Of a stretch of DNA of 64,000 bases, positions 48,394 to 60,599 are shown piece by piece. Source of the DNA: Moniliophthora roreri (lineage: Eukaryota; Basidiomycota; Agaricomycetes; Agaricales; Marasmiaceae); contig LATX02000192.1 of NCBI GenBank assembly GCA_001466705.2, positions 124,001 through 188,000 of the forward strand, written 5' to 3'. The notes beneath the pieces were generated by a model. It was not told the origin of the DNA. It saw nothing but the letters and a program-made list of their open reading frames with translations, and did no database searches. The first letter of the stretch is position 1. Each line of letters opens with the position of its first letter. A program made the translations under genes and the position numbers.

Positions 48394-49628
48394 ATGCCTG
48401 GGCGTCGCATCGAGAGTCCAATTCCTGATTGCAGCCATAGTGCATCTCCCCCACCTTGTGGTACTGGTACCTGCTCTTGTCGACCAACGCTAAAAAGAAA
48501 CATGCATATACCTTGATGGCGAATGGCAAACTGAGTTTTTTTCATACCTCGCTCGCATGGTAAGTATCACTAGTCCTCCATGTGTTGTTATACAATTGAT
48601 GTACAGAGTATCTAAGCTATACCAATAACGAGACGATAAAAGGCTGATACTGGGAAAGCCAAGGTGGAGATAAGACTCATCCCCAGCAATCCAGGTATCA
48701 ATTGGAATGACCACAACCTTATCCCATATCTCGACCCAAAGATGAAATATGGTTGAGGTGTCCAACATCCCTTAATTGCACCTCTTCTCTGCACCGCTTC
48801 CTTTATTGACAAATTCAAAAGTGTCGACGCCAATGTCAGACTTGCATACATGACCAGAGTTTCCCTATATATGCTACTAATATTTTGTCAGTGCTCATAA
48901 AGAGGTCAAAAGATTACCACTCAAGACTACGAGCCTGTTTGGATTCCTTTACAGCTTCAAAGATTATCAGACTGGAAAGTTTTATCCTGGCTTCCTCCAA
49001 GGTTATTTGCTGGTCCACATAAGTACTGCAATGTTTCATGAGTATCTTACTGACTATCTGTGTTGTCTAGCTCTGGTGAAGTATTCTTGTGAAACCAACA
49101 GCTGCCTTGGAGTTATCAGAGGCTATTGGCAGAGATAGTGGCAACACTGTTAGAGATGGTATCAACACAGTCACAATTGAATCCATCGCCTACATTGCTT
49201 ACCAGGTATTTGGATCTATTCATGTGTTTCAAGTTTCTAACCATGCTTGTAGGCATTCTTTATGCTCATGACTCACAATACCTGGTCCCACACTGTCGGA
49301 GGATTCAATCTTTTTTCATTTTATCATAACATCATCAGCATCTTCAAGGCAGGACATCCTAAATGGCAAGAAGATACTCTGGATTGGTGGAACATGTATG
49401 TTCTTGAACTACTTTTAAACATTTCACTGATTTTGTTCTTATAGGGAAGTTTTGCAACTGGCTGACTCTATTGGCAATGAACCCAAAGAAGGTTCAGATA
49501 TGGCTTTGGCCCTGGCTCAGGCTGCTGCCGAGGCTGCTGAAGCTGAGGCTGCTGCCACTGCTGAAGCCAATGTCTCTGCCGCCAACCCAACACCGTCTGA
49601 TCCTGCACACAGTACCCAGGCCACCTAA
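48394..49628 (+). pseudogene. DUF6698-like protein gene, probably broken
   Basis: The start MPGRRIESPIP (48394) leads through several short exons. The C-terminal part is clear: ALELSEAIGRDSGNTVRDG, SIAYIAYQ, a 46-nt intron, SHTVGGFNLFSFYHNIISIF, then WQEDTLDWWN, a second intron (49,396-49,444) and an Ala/Glu-rich tail ending at 49626-49628. The order matches DUF6698 proteins of Agaricomycetes, whose role is unknown. A TGA at 48754 interrupts the middle part in the frame IPYLDPKMKYG, and I could not join all exons upstream of 48.9 kb. Confidence 0.45.
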
Positions 49629-50523
49629 TAGGTTACTTTTCAATTATTTGCTGTCTTTGCTGTTTTGCTACACTCATACTTGCTCCTCTTGCTGTCCTTG
49701 CTCTCTGCTGCATTTTCTCTCATTCAGTGACTCCAGCATCTGCTCCCATTCAGACTCTCATCCATTGTCATCACTATATTGCATCAGACACATACCCCAT
49801 TCACAGAATAATGCATCACTCTCATTACTGTACNCTAAGACTCTAAGTGTGTCACAACCTGATACACACACAGGCCACACTCCAAGTGCCCAAGGCTCCT
49901 TCTTGGTGTAAAGTTTCTCTTAGAAAAGTGCTATAATGCACTCAAGATGTTACTCTTATCTCTTACGACGCAAGTTCATTATCAGATTTCTATCTCTCTG
50001 GAGTCACTCAGGACCAATCTCCAGGGCCTGTAGTGAGGAAGTAAAACTGGAATGGCACACAAATTTATACACCAAACAAACTCGTCATGTATTCACAATC
50101 AGAGGGGGCAGAGTTACTTGAGTATGTCCAAATATCTAGCTGTCCTTATATACAGTCCAAGGAATATATCTACAGAAAATTATAAATAATGTCCAATAAT
50201 TCAGGAAATGACAAATGAGTGACTGAGATACTAAAAGAAGGATTATTCGGATGTCATGGAGTCTGGCCACTAGGGTATCTGACCATATCCACACGGGTAT
50301 CTACGCCTCCAGGCGTTCTAGACTCTATAATTTGTATTTTCTCCTTTCTAAGTCGGGTATCTACGAGCGGATGGCTGTATCTGTCCCATCTTTTGACAGC
50401 ATTTCCCCTTTTCTAGTATCCGCACATCAGCAGAGGCCTAGATGCCAAAGTTTCCAAGGTCAGAACACGCTGTTATTGTCCCTATCTCCTTTGACAATGC
50501 ACACTCAGTCTTATTTAGGATTT
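49629..50523. other. Intergenic region
   Basis: No gene is supported. One N is present at 49834. Confidence 0.4.
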
Positions 50524-51502
50524 CTTGCACGTTAGATATTCTTCATATGTCTCGTTGTATCTGTCTATAGGTAGTGAATGTCCTTTGGAAGTGATTTCTG
50601 TCTTTCTGAGCAGTCTTTGTACCTAGTTTGCTTATCGCATATTGTTTAGCCACCGGTGAATTCTTTATTAAGAGATCGCCTGCTTTGACTCTGATCTGTA
50701 TATTGACTTCGGAGGAGGATCGTTCTATGATCATTCCTGTTCTAAGCCATCTTTCTGTTTTGATGTCTCCTCTAAGTACCTCTGTACTGTTTGACTGCAG
50801 CTTGCACTTTGCAGATGTCATAGAAAAGTAAAGTAGAAGTTAAAATCCCATTGATAGCACTTTTGAGAGCTTGGTTAACTAGCCAATGCATTCATTGGGC
50901 CATAGTTAGATTCCCTACAGGTTTCGGGAGTGATCTGCTTTGGATCTGATACATAGATAGGTCAGAAAGTACAGCTTAGACACCTCTGTATAGCATATCA
51001 TATAGCTCTTCANCTTGCACGTTAGATATTCTTCATATGTCTCGTTGTATCTGTCTATAGGTAGTGAATGTCCTTCGGAAGTGATTTCTGTCTTTCCGAG
51101 CAGTCTTTGTACCTAGTTTGCTTATTGCATATTGTTTAGCCACTGGTGAATTCTTTATTAAGAGATCGCTTGCTTTGACTCTGATCCATATATTGACTTC
51201 GGAGGAGGATCGTTCTATGATCGTTCCTGTTCTAAGCCGTCTTTCTGTTTTGATGTCTCCTCTAAGTACCTCTGTACTGTTTGACTGCAGCTTGCACTTT
51301 GCAGATGTCATATAAAAGTAAAGTAGAAGTTAAAATCCCATTGATAGCACTTTTGAGAGCTTGGTTAACTAGCCAATGCATTCATTGGGCCATAGTTAGA
51401 TTCCCTACAGGTTTCGGGAGTGATCTGCTTTGGATCTGATACATAGATAGGTCAGAAAGTACAGCTTAGACACCTCTGTATAGCATATCATATAGCTCTT
51501 CA
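50524..51502. repeat. 490-bp direct repeat split by an N
   Basis: 50,524-51,012 and 51,014-51,502 agree except for a handful of transitions. The only base between them is an N (51013). Real tandem duplication and an unmerged contig overlap are both possible. Confidence 0.9.
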
Positions 51503-51786
51503 TACTTTCCCAGGTACCACAGCTTCTCTAAGGCAATGACTAGCAGACTGGGCTCACTCTAGTCCTTATTACCCGTTATCTTGTGTCATATTAAAGTGTT
51601 CCAATTCAGAAATAGTGTAAAAATGAATAAAAGTGGGTCTTTTCTAGGTTTGACATATTAGCGGTTATGGTGACAAAAGCAGAAAGGTGACGAAATCAGC
51701 ATTGTGGGGAATGCTGAGTCAAGCAGCTGGAGGGAAGGACTGGAGGACTTTGTGAGCGAGCTCAGCCAAGCTGAAAGTTGTTGAAA

Positions 51787-52430
51787 TTATTCGAGATGTG
51801 TGAGGGTGGTTTCTGTGTGCAGCCAGAAAAAAGTTTTAACATCAAATCTGATGGACTGGCGTCCCCCTTCTGGCCCATCAAATATGATGTTCTGGGTGGG
51901 AACTAAAGGTGTCTGCCACTGTTCCGCAACACTAACTTGGGTTGGACTGTTGCTCTCTTCCTGCTTCCCACTGCCTGCTACACCCAAGGTATACATGTTA
52001 TATGGATGGTGGTTTCGGCATCCTGCAGACAACATGCCAAATGATTCCTGAGCCAATGATAACACCACCAAAATGAAGCAATAATAAGTAGCAGTGATGC
52101 TACTGCAAAAATGACTGCACCAGCAAAAAGGGTCTTTTTTGATGAAGCTGAAGTATTTGAACTTGAATTGACTGCATCAGTGGGAGTTGTGTTGATCATT
52201 TCTGAGGATGTTATCTTGGGGCTGTATCGTATCATCAAGATTTAGTTCAAGATGAAAACAATCTGTCTATCAAAACAATGTACCATGAATATTCTGATGT
52301 GGTCTCAGCAAAGGTAACAGCATCTGCAGATGAGTCGGGGCCCGGTTTGGAAGAGATAAGGATGGGAACACCAAAAGTATTCACCACATTCTTCCTGATG
52401 TAGAATGTCAGTAGTTTCATGGTGAGAAAG
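51787..52430 (-). CDS. Putative single-pass membrane protein, partial
   Basis: A minus-strand exon encodes a Ser/Thr-rich stretch (DAVNSSSNTSASSKK) followed by one strong membrane helix (LFAGAVIFAVASLLLIIASFW) and a short basic anchor. A second open segment with PGPDSSADAVTFAE lies upstream (to about 52,420) and could be an earlier exon. Secreted-domain, Ser-rich stalk and single helix is a common agaricomycete layout. Start, end and the extracellular domain are not resolved. Confidence 0.3.
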
Positions 52431-53215
52431 CCTGAGCTGTCTTACACATCTTCTGCAATAACCTGCAGAAACAACTGTCTAACCGGGTAACATCAGGAAA
52501 ATATACCAGCTGACCTGGCAAGTTATATGGAGTTGGAACCCTATTGAACTTGTTAAGACTGGTTTTTGTAGGTTATATTCCTATTGAGCTTAGATATATT
52601 GGGTTTCTGTATGCTAGGGTACACTATAATCTGATGTGTTAGGTCTCAGTGCTTCATAACCTCACATATAGCCAGTTTTTTGAGGGTTATGACTGTCTAT
52701 AGCCTGACAAAACCAATGTAACTCAATATAACCACTACAATTCTATGTAACTGGTTCTGAAGGTTGTATTGGGTTACAGTGGTTATAACAAGTTCCAATG
52801 GGTTACAATGAGTTCAATAAGGTCACACTATGTTCTCTGAGGTGATAGACTAGGAACACACCCTTTTGCTGCCAGTACAGCACTTAAGTGTGAAGTTTAC
52901 TTGTAACAATAATAAATCCTGAATAAATCAGCATATGAACACAATAGAGACACAGAAGTATAGTCAGTAAAGTTATTCTATCATTTATAAACTCAATGGT
53001 ATTTTTTTTTGGAGTTTACTGATTTTTTTACTATCTGAATATGAGGGAACAAGATTTTTGTAACTGGATGTAAGTTGAACAAGCGCTCGCATTTGGGTGC
53101 ACATGATGTGTGTCACATGCATCAAGACTGGGTCAATCAGGAGTATTTATTTCCATAAAATTTTAAACTCTGACTTTTCCTTCTTTCTTTTGTACCACCA
53201 CCATCTTCTTCCTCC
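52431..53215. repeat. Degenerate short repeats of TGGGTTACAATG type
   Basis: 52,540-52,850 is built of diverged copies of GGTTATAAC / TGGGTTACANTGAGTT words, like those at 61,790-62,110. No gene is supported. Confidence 0.45.
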
Positions 53216-53500
53216 CACTGTCACTCTCTTCCTCTCATCGTCATCGTCATCGTCACACTCTCCCTCTTGTTGTTGCTGTCACACCCTCCCTCTTGTTGTC
53301 ACTGTCACACCCTCCCTCTCATTGTCACTGTCACACCCTCCCTCTCGTCATCACTGTCACACTCTCCCTCTCATTGTCACTGTCACTCTCTTCCTCTCAT
53401 TGTCACTGTCACACACACTCTCTCGTCATCATCGTCACTCCCTCCCTCTTGTCATCGCTGTCACACTCCCCTTCTTGTCATTGCTGTACTATCACCTTTC
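53216..53500. repeat. CT-rich minisatellite (about 26-27 bp units)
   Basis: Around ten imperfect units of the form CCCTCTCATTGTCACTGTCACA run through this interval. All three forward frames are open across it, which is a property of the repeat and not evidence of coding. Confidence 0.8.
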
Positions 53501-53738
53501 CTCTCCTCTCCTCTCCTCTCCTTCTTACCACACCTCATGCCTCACCCTGCCTTCTCACCTCCATGACCTTTCTGTCATTGTCAAAGACTAAACAACAGCC
53601 TACCCAGCAAACACCTTGGCCACATCACAGCTCAGTCTCACTCTCACAAGAATCCTTATGACGACAATCCATTTGTGAGCACGATTCCAACATGCCTTCT
53701 AGTTGACTTGACAACAAGCTCAACCTCATAGCTCTCTA

Positions 53739-54207
53739 TGTTACATTACTTGCGCAGCAACGCTAACTCAACTACTCTAAGAGAAAGACTTCTCTTGCTA
53801 GTAGTTTACAAGTTCAAGTTTGAGTTCGTTCAGTGGATACTGAAGTTCAGAGATCCTTTGATAGTGGTGTTGACATGAGTAGATTAACCAGGTCAAGCTG
53901 AAGACTTAGAGTCTTAGCTTGAGCGCTTAAATACTGTACAACCGTCATAACGCTAACTACATATGTAAAGCGAAGAGTTCGGTGTTTACCTAATGTTTCC
54001 CGAAGCTATCAGGATATGAGTAATACAAGTACAAATGGATAAGCAAATGGGGATGAGGAAGGTGTATAAGTCCGATGGAGTAAGAAGCATACGAGTGAGA
54101 AGGAAATGGGAGCTAGGAAGGTGTATAAGTCCGATAGAAGGAGAAGCATAGGGGTGACAGCGAAGAGGAAAGGAAAAGAGTCTACTAAAGAGAAAAAGTC
54201 TGTAACA
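53739..54207 (-). repeat. 3' LTR of the gypsy element
   Basis: It begins TGTTAC and ends GTAACA and is the same length as its partner. By eye it differs from the 5' LTR at about 14 sites, nearly all CpG/TpG or CpG/CpA. Confidence 0.95.
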
Positions 54208-54477
54208 TTACCCCCTCAACAAGGGGCAAACTCCGATTGCCTTGCTTACGATTCTCCATCTCTGTACAACTCAGTATTGTAATCGTAAGATGTATCCGGC
54301 CTATCATCCGTATCCGGCATTTCATCCATAACTCCCATCATTGGAGTTGCCAGCGGGTCAGAGGTCGGCTGCCATCCCATAGCCTGCTGCTCTTCCACTG
54401 AGAGTAACCTCACCTTTTTTGGATCCGCTCCTACAAACAACAATTGAGCGTCCTGATCATATTCCTTGACCAACATC

Positions 54478-55656
54478 TCAACATTCCCCTCCGAGATTGT
54501 CGTAGGGCTCATCGTTATAGTTTCGTTCATCGTCATAACGGCGACCATCCGACAGAGAGTCTGAGCCTGAATTAGACCGTCGATGCGCAATGCGGCCAGA
54601 CCTTCGTTGGTCAGGGCAGTGGCCAGATGTATGTCCAGGCTGAGTCTTGAAGCATCTACGACACATGTACTGCGGGCAATGTCTGGCGAAATGGCGCTCC
54701 AATCCGCACACACGGCAGAGATGCGGTCGACGAGCTGCATCATCGGGGTCGGGGCCAGAGTCGGACTTCTCAAGCTGGGCATCAGTGGGCCTTCGACGTT
54801 TTCGGGAATTTGGTTCTCCCGATCTCCGTTCTCGGCCACGTCCTCTGACTCCACGAGTGCAACCTCCCCTCCAACCGTGGGGATATGCTCCACCTTCCGG
54901 TGGAACTGTGGCTTCAGGTGTCTGAAGATTTCTGGGGTCAACGGCGGTCGGAGGTTCGGGTCTAGAGGAGGTGAGGGAGTCGAACGACTCGACCTTAAAT
55001 TTGATGTCAGGATTGGGAGTGGGGTCAGGATAAACGAGGGTGTTGCTTGGTTCGGGGGAGGAATGGGCAGTGGTGGGGAGTCCGGTTTCGTTGTCCACGG
55101 GTTCGGAGGTGAGTCTAGAGATGAGACTCCGAGTGTCGTTGATGTCAGGACGGGGGTATCTGTTCCCATCTGTTCGTCGTCCGAGACGGTCGAGGAGGCT
55201 GAAGGTGAGGGGATCAGGGTATTCCGACATCACTCTGGGATCTGCAGGGGGAGGCATGGACAAATGGGGGTGATAGGGAAAGGTGGATGGTACCATAACG
55301 GGACCTTCAAGTCCCAACTGATAATTACAGGCGTACATCACCTGGTTTGCAATTTCGAGACTGCAGCTTTCAATGATTCTTTCAAAAAGCTTGTGTTGGG
55401 ACCTGAGGAAAAACAGGCTTTTGACACAGGGTTCCAGTCAGTTGTGTTGATCAGCGGCGTTTCAGATCTGATCATCGTACTGCTCGGTATTGAAGAGATG
55501 AAGGAGTTGGTAGGGGTTTGGTTTGAGGCCATTTGGATAGGTGATGTTTTCTCCGTACCTTCCCTCTCCTGACACAGTAGGAACAGGGCACGGGTTTCGG
55601 GCTGGCTGGCTGCCAGTAAGAGAAGAGGAAGAGGCGGCAGAGGATGCATTGGACAT
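54478..55656 (-). pseudogene. Third ORF of the gypsy element: zinc-knuckle protein
   Basis: The ATG at 55656 lies two bases after the pol stop codon (55,659-55,661). The frame runs 392 codons to 54478 with no indel but two in-frame TGA codons (55,462-55,464 and 55,438-55,440). The N-terminal third has SLTGSQPARNPCP and FFLRSQHKLFERIIES; the centre is Pro/Ser-rich; the C-terminal third has a basic RGRGRERR stretch and two tandem CCHC-type knuckles (CRVCGLERHFARHC and CRRCFKTQPGHTSGHC). Canonical Ty3/gypsy elements have no gene here, the position of env in errantiviruses, but this has no signal peptide or membrane helix. A nucleic-acid-binding accessory protein is the likeliest reading. Confidence 0.75.
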
Positions 55657-55658
55657 GG

Positions 55659-58600
55659 TTATGTTGGAGTGGGAATGGGGTCTCTGGGTTTTACTCGATG
55701 TTTCTTTATATACCCTTTGAGAAGGTCTAGACAGTTCACCATTCCTTCCATTTGAATCCATCGGTTATGGGACGAGTCATAACCAGTGTATGACACGAGG
55801 AATTCTCGTGGTCGCTTCTTCGGTCTATGTCCTACCACCGCTTCTACTTCATATTCTTCGAACCCTTCGATAAGATCCAGGGGTGGTTCCGTGAAGCTTG
55901 GTCCGTGGGCTTCGGTTTGCTTGAATGGTGATAGTAAGGCCGTGTGGAAGACGGGGTGGATTTTCCATTGATGGGGTAGGTCCAGTTTGTACGTTACGGG
56001 TCCGAGTACCTTGAGGACCTTGAATGGTCCTTCCCTTTTTGGGGCTAACTTCTTCGATGGATATCCCGTGGCTAGGTTCTTTGCTTCTAGCCAAACCTTC
56101 TGTCCTTCTTCAAATACATCTAACTTCTGCTTTTTCCTTCATATCATTTGTTGTCATGCCAACTCTAGCAGGCTTGCTGTTTCTTCTCTCACCCTTTTCA
56201 GCTCTTGGAGTCATTCTTCTACTGATGGAATTGTCGTTTTTTCAAATACCATTGGAAGTGGACGAGGGTGATATCCCATCATCATAAAGAATGGGGATTT
56301 CTTGAGGACTGAATGGGTTCAGTTATTATGGGCGAATTCTGCTAGAGGGAGGTACTCCTTCCATCGAGTCTGTTCCTTTAAACAAAATGCTCTGAGGTAG
56401 ACCTCGACTTCTTGGTTTACTCGTTCCGTTTCTCCATCCGTCTGCGGGTGGAATGCTGTGCTCATTGAATGTTTGATAGACAGCTGCCTTCCCATTTCCT
56501 GAAACACTTCTGCTGCGAATCTGGGGTCTCGGTTGGATATAATACGGTCCAGTAGCCCGAACCTTTTGTAGAGATGTTGGATCAACATTTCCACTATCTT
56601 GGTGGCGTCTGCTGTTTTGGTGCATGGAGTAAAAATTACCCCCTTCGTAGATGAGTGGTCCACCATGACTAAAATTGAATCCATTCCATCGCATTCGGGT
56701 AGATCCGTAATAAGATCCATAGTACAGACTTGGAAAGGGAAGGAGTGCAGTGTCGGTTGTATCGGCTGAATTGGGGTTCCCGTTGGGTGAGTGTTGATCT
56801 TTGATTGTTGACACACTACGCAACCATCAACAAAGGATTTAATGAATTTAGCCATTCCCGGCCACCAGAAATCTCGTTGTACTTGTTCAATGGTATTCCA
56901 TTGCCCTGGATGTCCTACTCCAGGAGTCTCGTGAATGGATTGTACTATCTGTCGGCGGAGATTGGTGTCGTTAGGTATGTAGACTCGTCCTTGGAAAAAG
57001 AGCAGGTCTCCTTCAATCTTCCAGTCAGATAGTGCAGATTTGATTGGCGGCACGCCCTGTTCTAAAAGCTGCTCCAGGGCCGATTTGTGAAAATCGTCTG
57101 GGCCCAATCGTTCTGCTATGTCATCCTTCATTCCTAGATCGGTCCCTTTGATGAAAAGCCATTCTGGCAGCACTACAATGTCTTCATTATCACTGTCGAC
57201 ATCGTCTTGTTCATTACTTCGTCTCGACAAGGCATCTGCTTGAGAGATTGATTTTCCAGGGACATGCACCAGCCCTAAGTTGAATTCTGATAGGAAAAGA
57301 CTCCACCTTGCTTGTTGCCTGTTTAGTTTCTGTGCTGTCCAAAAGTACGTTAGGTTCTTGTGGTCTGAAAGAACCACAACTTTGAATTTTCCTTCCATGA
57401 GGTAGTGACGCCATTCCATCAGTGCTCAATAGATCGCGAGAAGTTCACAATCGTAGATTTCATAGTTTCGCTCCGTGGGAGAGAGTGATTTTGACAGGTA
57501 ACCACATGGATGCCATTCGCCATCAGCCCCTTTTTGTCTAAGCACAGCGCCAGTGGCCCACTTAGAAGTGTCAGCTTCTATGACGAACGGTTTGTCGACA
57601 TCTGGCATGACTAGTATTGGTTCGGAAAGGAACTTTGCCTTCAGAAGATCGAAAGCTATCTGGCATTGCTTTGTCCATTCGAACTTTCGATTTTTCTGCA
57701 GAAGGTCGTTTAATGGTCTCGTGAGGTGTGCGTATTTCCCGATGAATTTCCTGTAGAAGTTCCTGAACCCTAAAAACGCTCGTACCCCTTTTACTGTCTG
57801 CGGGGGTTCCCAGCCGGCTATTCCTGCTAGCTTTACAGGGTCCATGGCAATATAACCGGGCTGAATAACCATCCCTAAAAATACCACTTCTACTACATCG
57901 AATTCACATTTCTCCGGTTTGAGGAACAGGTTGTGCTCCTTGAGGCAGTGCATTAGTCGTTCTGTGCATTCCTTGTGTTCGGTTTGATCTTTGGAGAAGA
58001 GGAGGATATCATCCATGTATACTACACACCATCCTTCATCAATGAAATCGGAGAGGATGTTGTTCATGAAGGCTTGGAAGGTGGCGGGGGAATTGCTCAA
58101 TCCGAAGAACATAACTGTTGGTTCGAAAAGTCCTCTATTCGTCTTGAAGGCAGCTTTCCATCGATCTCCGTCTTTTATCCTGACGTTATTGTACCCGTTT
58201 CGAAGATCGAGCTTCGTGAACATCGTTGCCCCTTTCAATTTGTCAAGGAGCTCCGAAATCAGGGGTAGAGGATAGGCATTCTTCACTGTTCCTTTGTTGA
58301 GTTCTCTGTAATCCTGCGTCGGCCTCAACACTCCTTTTTCCTTCTTGGCTACAAAGAAGAAAGGGGAAGCCATTGGAGATTTCGATTTGCGAATGTATCC
58401 TTTCCGTAGGTTTTCCTCAAGGAACTTGTCTTGTTCCTCCTGCTCTGCGGGGCTTAGCGGGTACAGTTTGCAGTTCCTTGGAACGAAGTCCAGTTTGAGA
58501 TCAATTGCGTGGTCATATGTCCTAGCGGGTGGGAATCATTCTGCTTTCCCCTTCTCGAAGCGGTCTCGATATTCCAACAAGTAACCAGGGATAAGCTCCT

Positions 58601-59162
58601 CGATCTCCTTCTTGATGCTCTGTTGTTGATGAGCCATTTCCTGCGATGCTGTGATCTTGGCTCCTATAAGGACTTCTGGTTCGAAATCATCTAAGATTCC
58701 CTTGAACCTCTTGATCTGAATTCTTCGTCGGGGTTGGAACTGTATTTCCCCCGTTTCCCAATCGATCACAGGGTTGTGATATCTCAACCATGGGAGTCCT
58801 AGAATCATGTCTTCGTCTCTGATACCTGAGATCATAAAGTTCTCCCAAAACTCCTTTCCAGCGATTTGGAACTCTAATTCCACAACATGTGTTATCCACG
58901 CTGTCTTGTTGGCTGTTCCATCAACATTGAAGACCCGGATCTTTTCTGGTAATTGGATCCATTTCTTCCCAAGCGTTCTAGCGAGTCCTGTACTTATGAA
59001 TCTTCCTCCTGCTCCTGAGTCCAGCAAGGCCTTTGTTTCGATGTTTTTTGTTCCCACTTTGTACTTGAGAGGAATGTGCATAGAATTTCGATCCATTTTA
59101 GCTAGTACAAAGTGTGAAATAGTTATCGGTGGTGGAGACATCGTCCTCGTCCACCGTTTCAA
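55659..59162 (-). pseudogene. Gypsy pol: protease, RT, RNase H, integrase, chromodomain
   Basis: A single frame of about 3.5 kb has no indel. Protease LLDSGAGG (Asp at 59,019-59,021), RT with YMDD (58,008-58,019), RNase H with [13 protein letters not shown], integrase with an H..H..C..C zinc site (HETPGVGH...CVVCQQ), and a C-terminal chromodomain (EYEVEAVVGHR...FLVSYTGYDSSHNRW) identify a chromovirus. Six in-frame TGA codons interrupt it: 58,536, 57,426, 56,319, 56,211, 56,154 and 56,139. The second integrase catalytic Asp is Asn (SNRDPRF, codon 56,532-56,534). The frame overlaps the gag stop in the -1 frame, suggesting programmed frameshifting in the active ancestor. Confidence 0.93.
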
Positions 59163-60370
59163 AAACCCTCTTGTTCCATTAAATCGAGGAGGAAGTCCTT
59201 GTCTTCTTTCGGCTGCTCATTTACCAAAGCTCTAATTTTAGCGAACCTTTCTTCTCTCGTAAGCTTCTTCAGCTCTTCTTGTTTTTGTTCATCTTTCTTC
59301 GGTGCATCTGGGCAGTCTCTGATGTGATGCCCACTTTTTCCGCATCTGAAGCATAGTCCCTTTGCCATATACTCTTTTCGATCTATCTCGGTAATCTGCT
59401 TGATAGCAACATCTTCCTTCTTCCTAAAGCTTCTCTGAGGTTTCTTCCCTCCATGTTCATCGTCCCATGTCTTCCCATACTCCAATGCCTGTTTGTAGCT
59501 TTCGTCAAATAGAATGGCGGCGTTCATCCAATCCTTGATTGTAGTAGAGGCTCCTTCTGGCCTCGTCATGATTTTGAGAGCTAGGCTTCTGGGTAACCCC
59601 CTCTTGAATGCTACTATCTGTGCTGCATCATTGTATCTGGTCTGTTTTGCGAGATAGGTGAATTGGTATGTGTATTCATCGGCTCTTTCCTTCATCCTTA
59701 GGTCTTTAAGCTTGAGCTGTGCTTTTAAGGCTGGGTTGAGAGGTTCAAAAGAAGTCCTGAAGTCATCCAAAAACTCTGACCAGGTGACCTTCTCGGCATC
59801 CACATTGTATGCAAGCAACAGATCAGTCTTATCGTTCTTCCAAAATTCTCCCGGCCCATCTGTCATATATGAAAGGAGGAAAAGCTTCTTCAACCTATCG
59901 TCTGGGAACGCTTTCGGATTAAGCGCCACATAGATCAACACCTCTCTCAAGAACTTCTTCGCGTCTTTCCGTGCTCCTGTGAAGGCTCTCGGAAGTGCAG
60001 CTTTCACTTCCTTTACTGCTGATACTACTTGTACCGGCATCGCAGAACCTATGACAGCTTCTTCGACTGCTGGTTTCTCTCTCTTGGGTCTGCTTCCGGA
60101 TGGCTTCTTATCTTCCGCCATTGCTTGGGGTGGTACTTTCAGTGATCGAGGGCTGTTCTTCAATCCCTGTAGTAATCTTTGGAACGGATCTAACTCCTCT
60201 GGAGAGTTGGTGGAGATATTCGATGTATCCGAGTCGGGTAGCTTCGGTGTATTCGGCGAGGATTCTTCTTCATGTTCGATCGGTCTTGATCCAATCTGAG
60301 TGGATGACAGGGTCGAGATTCTCTTTGTTTCTTCGTCGTCTGCTGGTGTCTCTGTCAGTGGCTGACTCAT
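59159..60370 (-). CDS. Gypsy Gag polyprotein
   Basis: The first ATG after the 5' LTR in this frame is 60370, giving 403 residues. An acidic, Ser-rich N-terminus precedes a capsid-like retrotransposon gag domain (FTGARKDAKKFLREVL to the LPRSLALKIM region), then one CCHC zinc knuckle (CFRCGKSGHHIRDC) and a Lys/Glu-rich tail. This is the only ORF of the element with no premature stop. It packages element RNA in virus-like particles. Translation would shift into pol at the TTTTTGA end. Confidence 0.9.
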   Translation of the reverse strand: MSQPLTETPADDEETKRISTLSSTQIGSRPIEHEEESSPNTPKLPDSDTSNISTNSPEELDPFQRLLQGLKNSPRSLKVPPQAMAEDKKPSGSRPKREKPAVEEAVIGSAMPVQVVSAVKEVKAALPRAFTGARKDAKKFLREVLIYVALNPKAFPDDRLKKLFLLSYMTDGPGEFWKNDKTDLLLAYNVDAEKVTWSEFLDDFRTSFEPLNPALKAQLKLKDLRMKERADEYTYQFTYLAKQTRYNDAAQIVAFKRGLPRSLALKIMTRPEGASTTIKDWMNAAILFDESYKQALEYGKTWDDEHGGKKPQRSFRKKEDVAIKQITEIDRKEYMAKGLCFRCGKSGHHIRDCPDAPKKDEQKQEELKKLTREERFAKIRALVNEQPKEDKDFLLDLMEQEGF

Positions 60371-60599
60371 TAGTGATGGCGAGTGCAAGAGGGTCAATAG
60401 TTCTCTGCGGGACGCTCGGGTTAACAGTGGGATCGCTCGTCCACCAGGATTCAATATGGATTGGGTTAGTTGCCCATGCCGGCGCGCCTCCGCTTCAGCG
60501 ATGTCCTGCTCTAGCTGTCGTTCTGTCCGTGGCGGCGTCTTGTTGTTCCTAGGTGATGCCTAAACCTGGGTAGGTCAGCAATCGATCAGCTTGACCTTG

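Noticed and set aside
53097..53661. Three overlapping open frames rich in Ser, Leu and His
   Set aside because: They translate a CT-rich minisatellite and stay open in all frames.
54246..55169. 307-codon minus-strand frame overlapping the zinc-knuckle ORF
   Set aside because: It lacks recognisable motifs and is best explained as a shadow frame of low stop density. Dual coding cannot be excluded but has no support.
54583..55572. 329-codon open frame on the plus strand opposite the gypsy third ORF
   Set aside because: It is antisense to a zinc-knuckle ORF with clear motifs, in a GC-rich stretch with few stops in any frame. It has no domain of its own.
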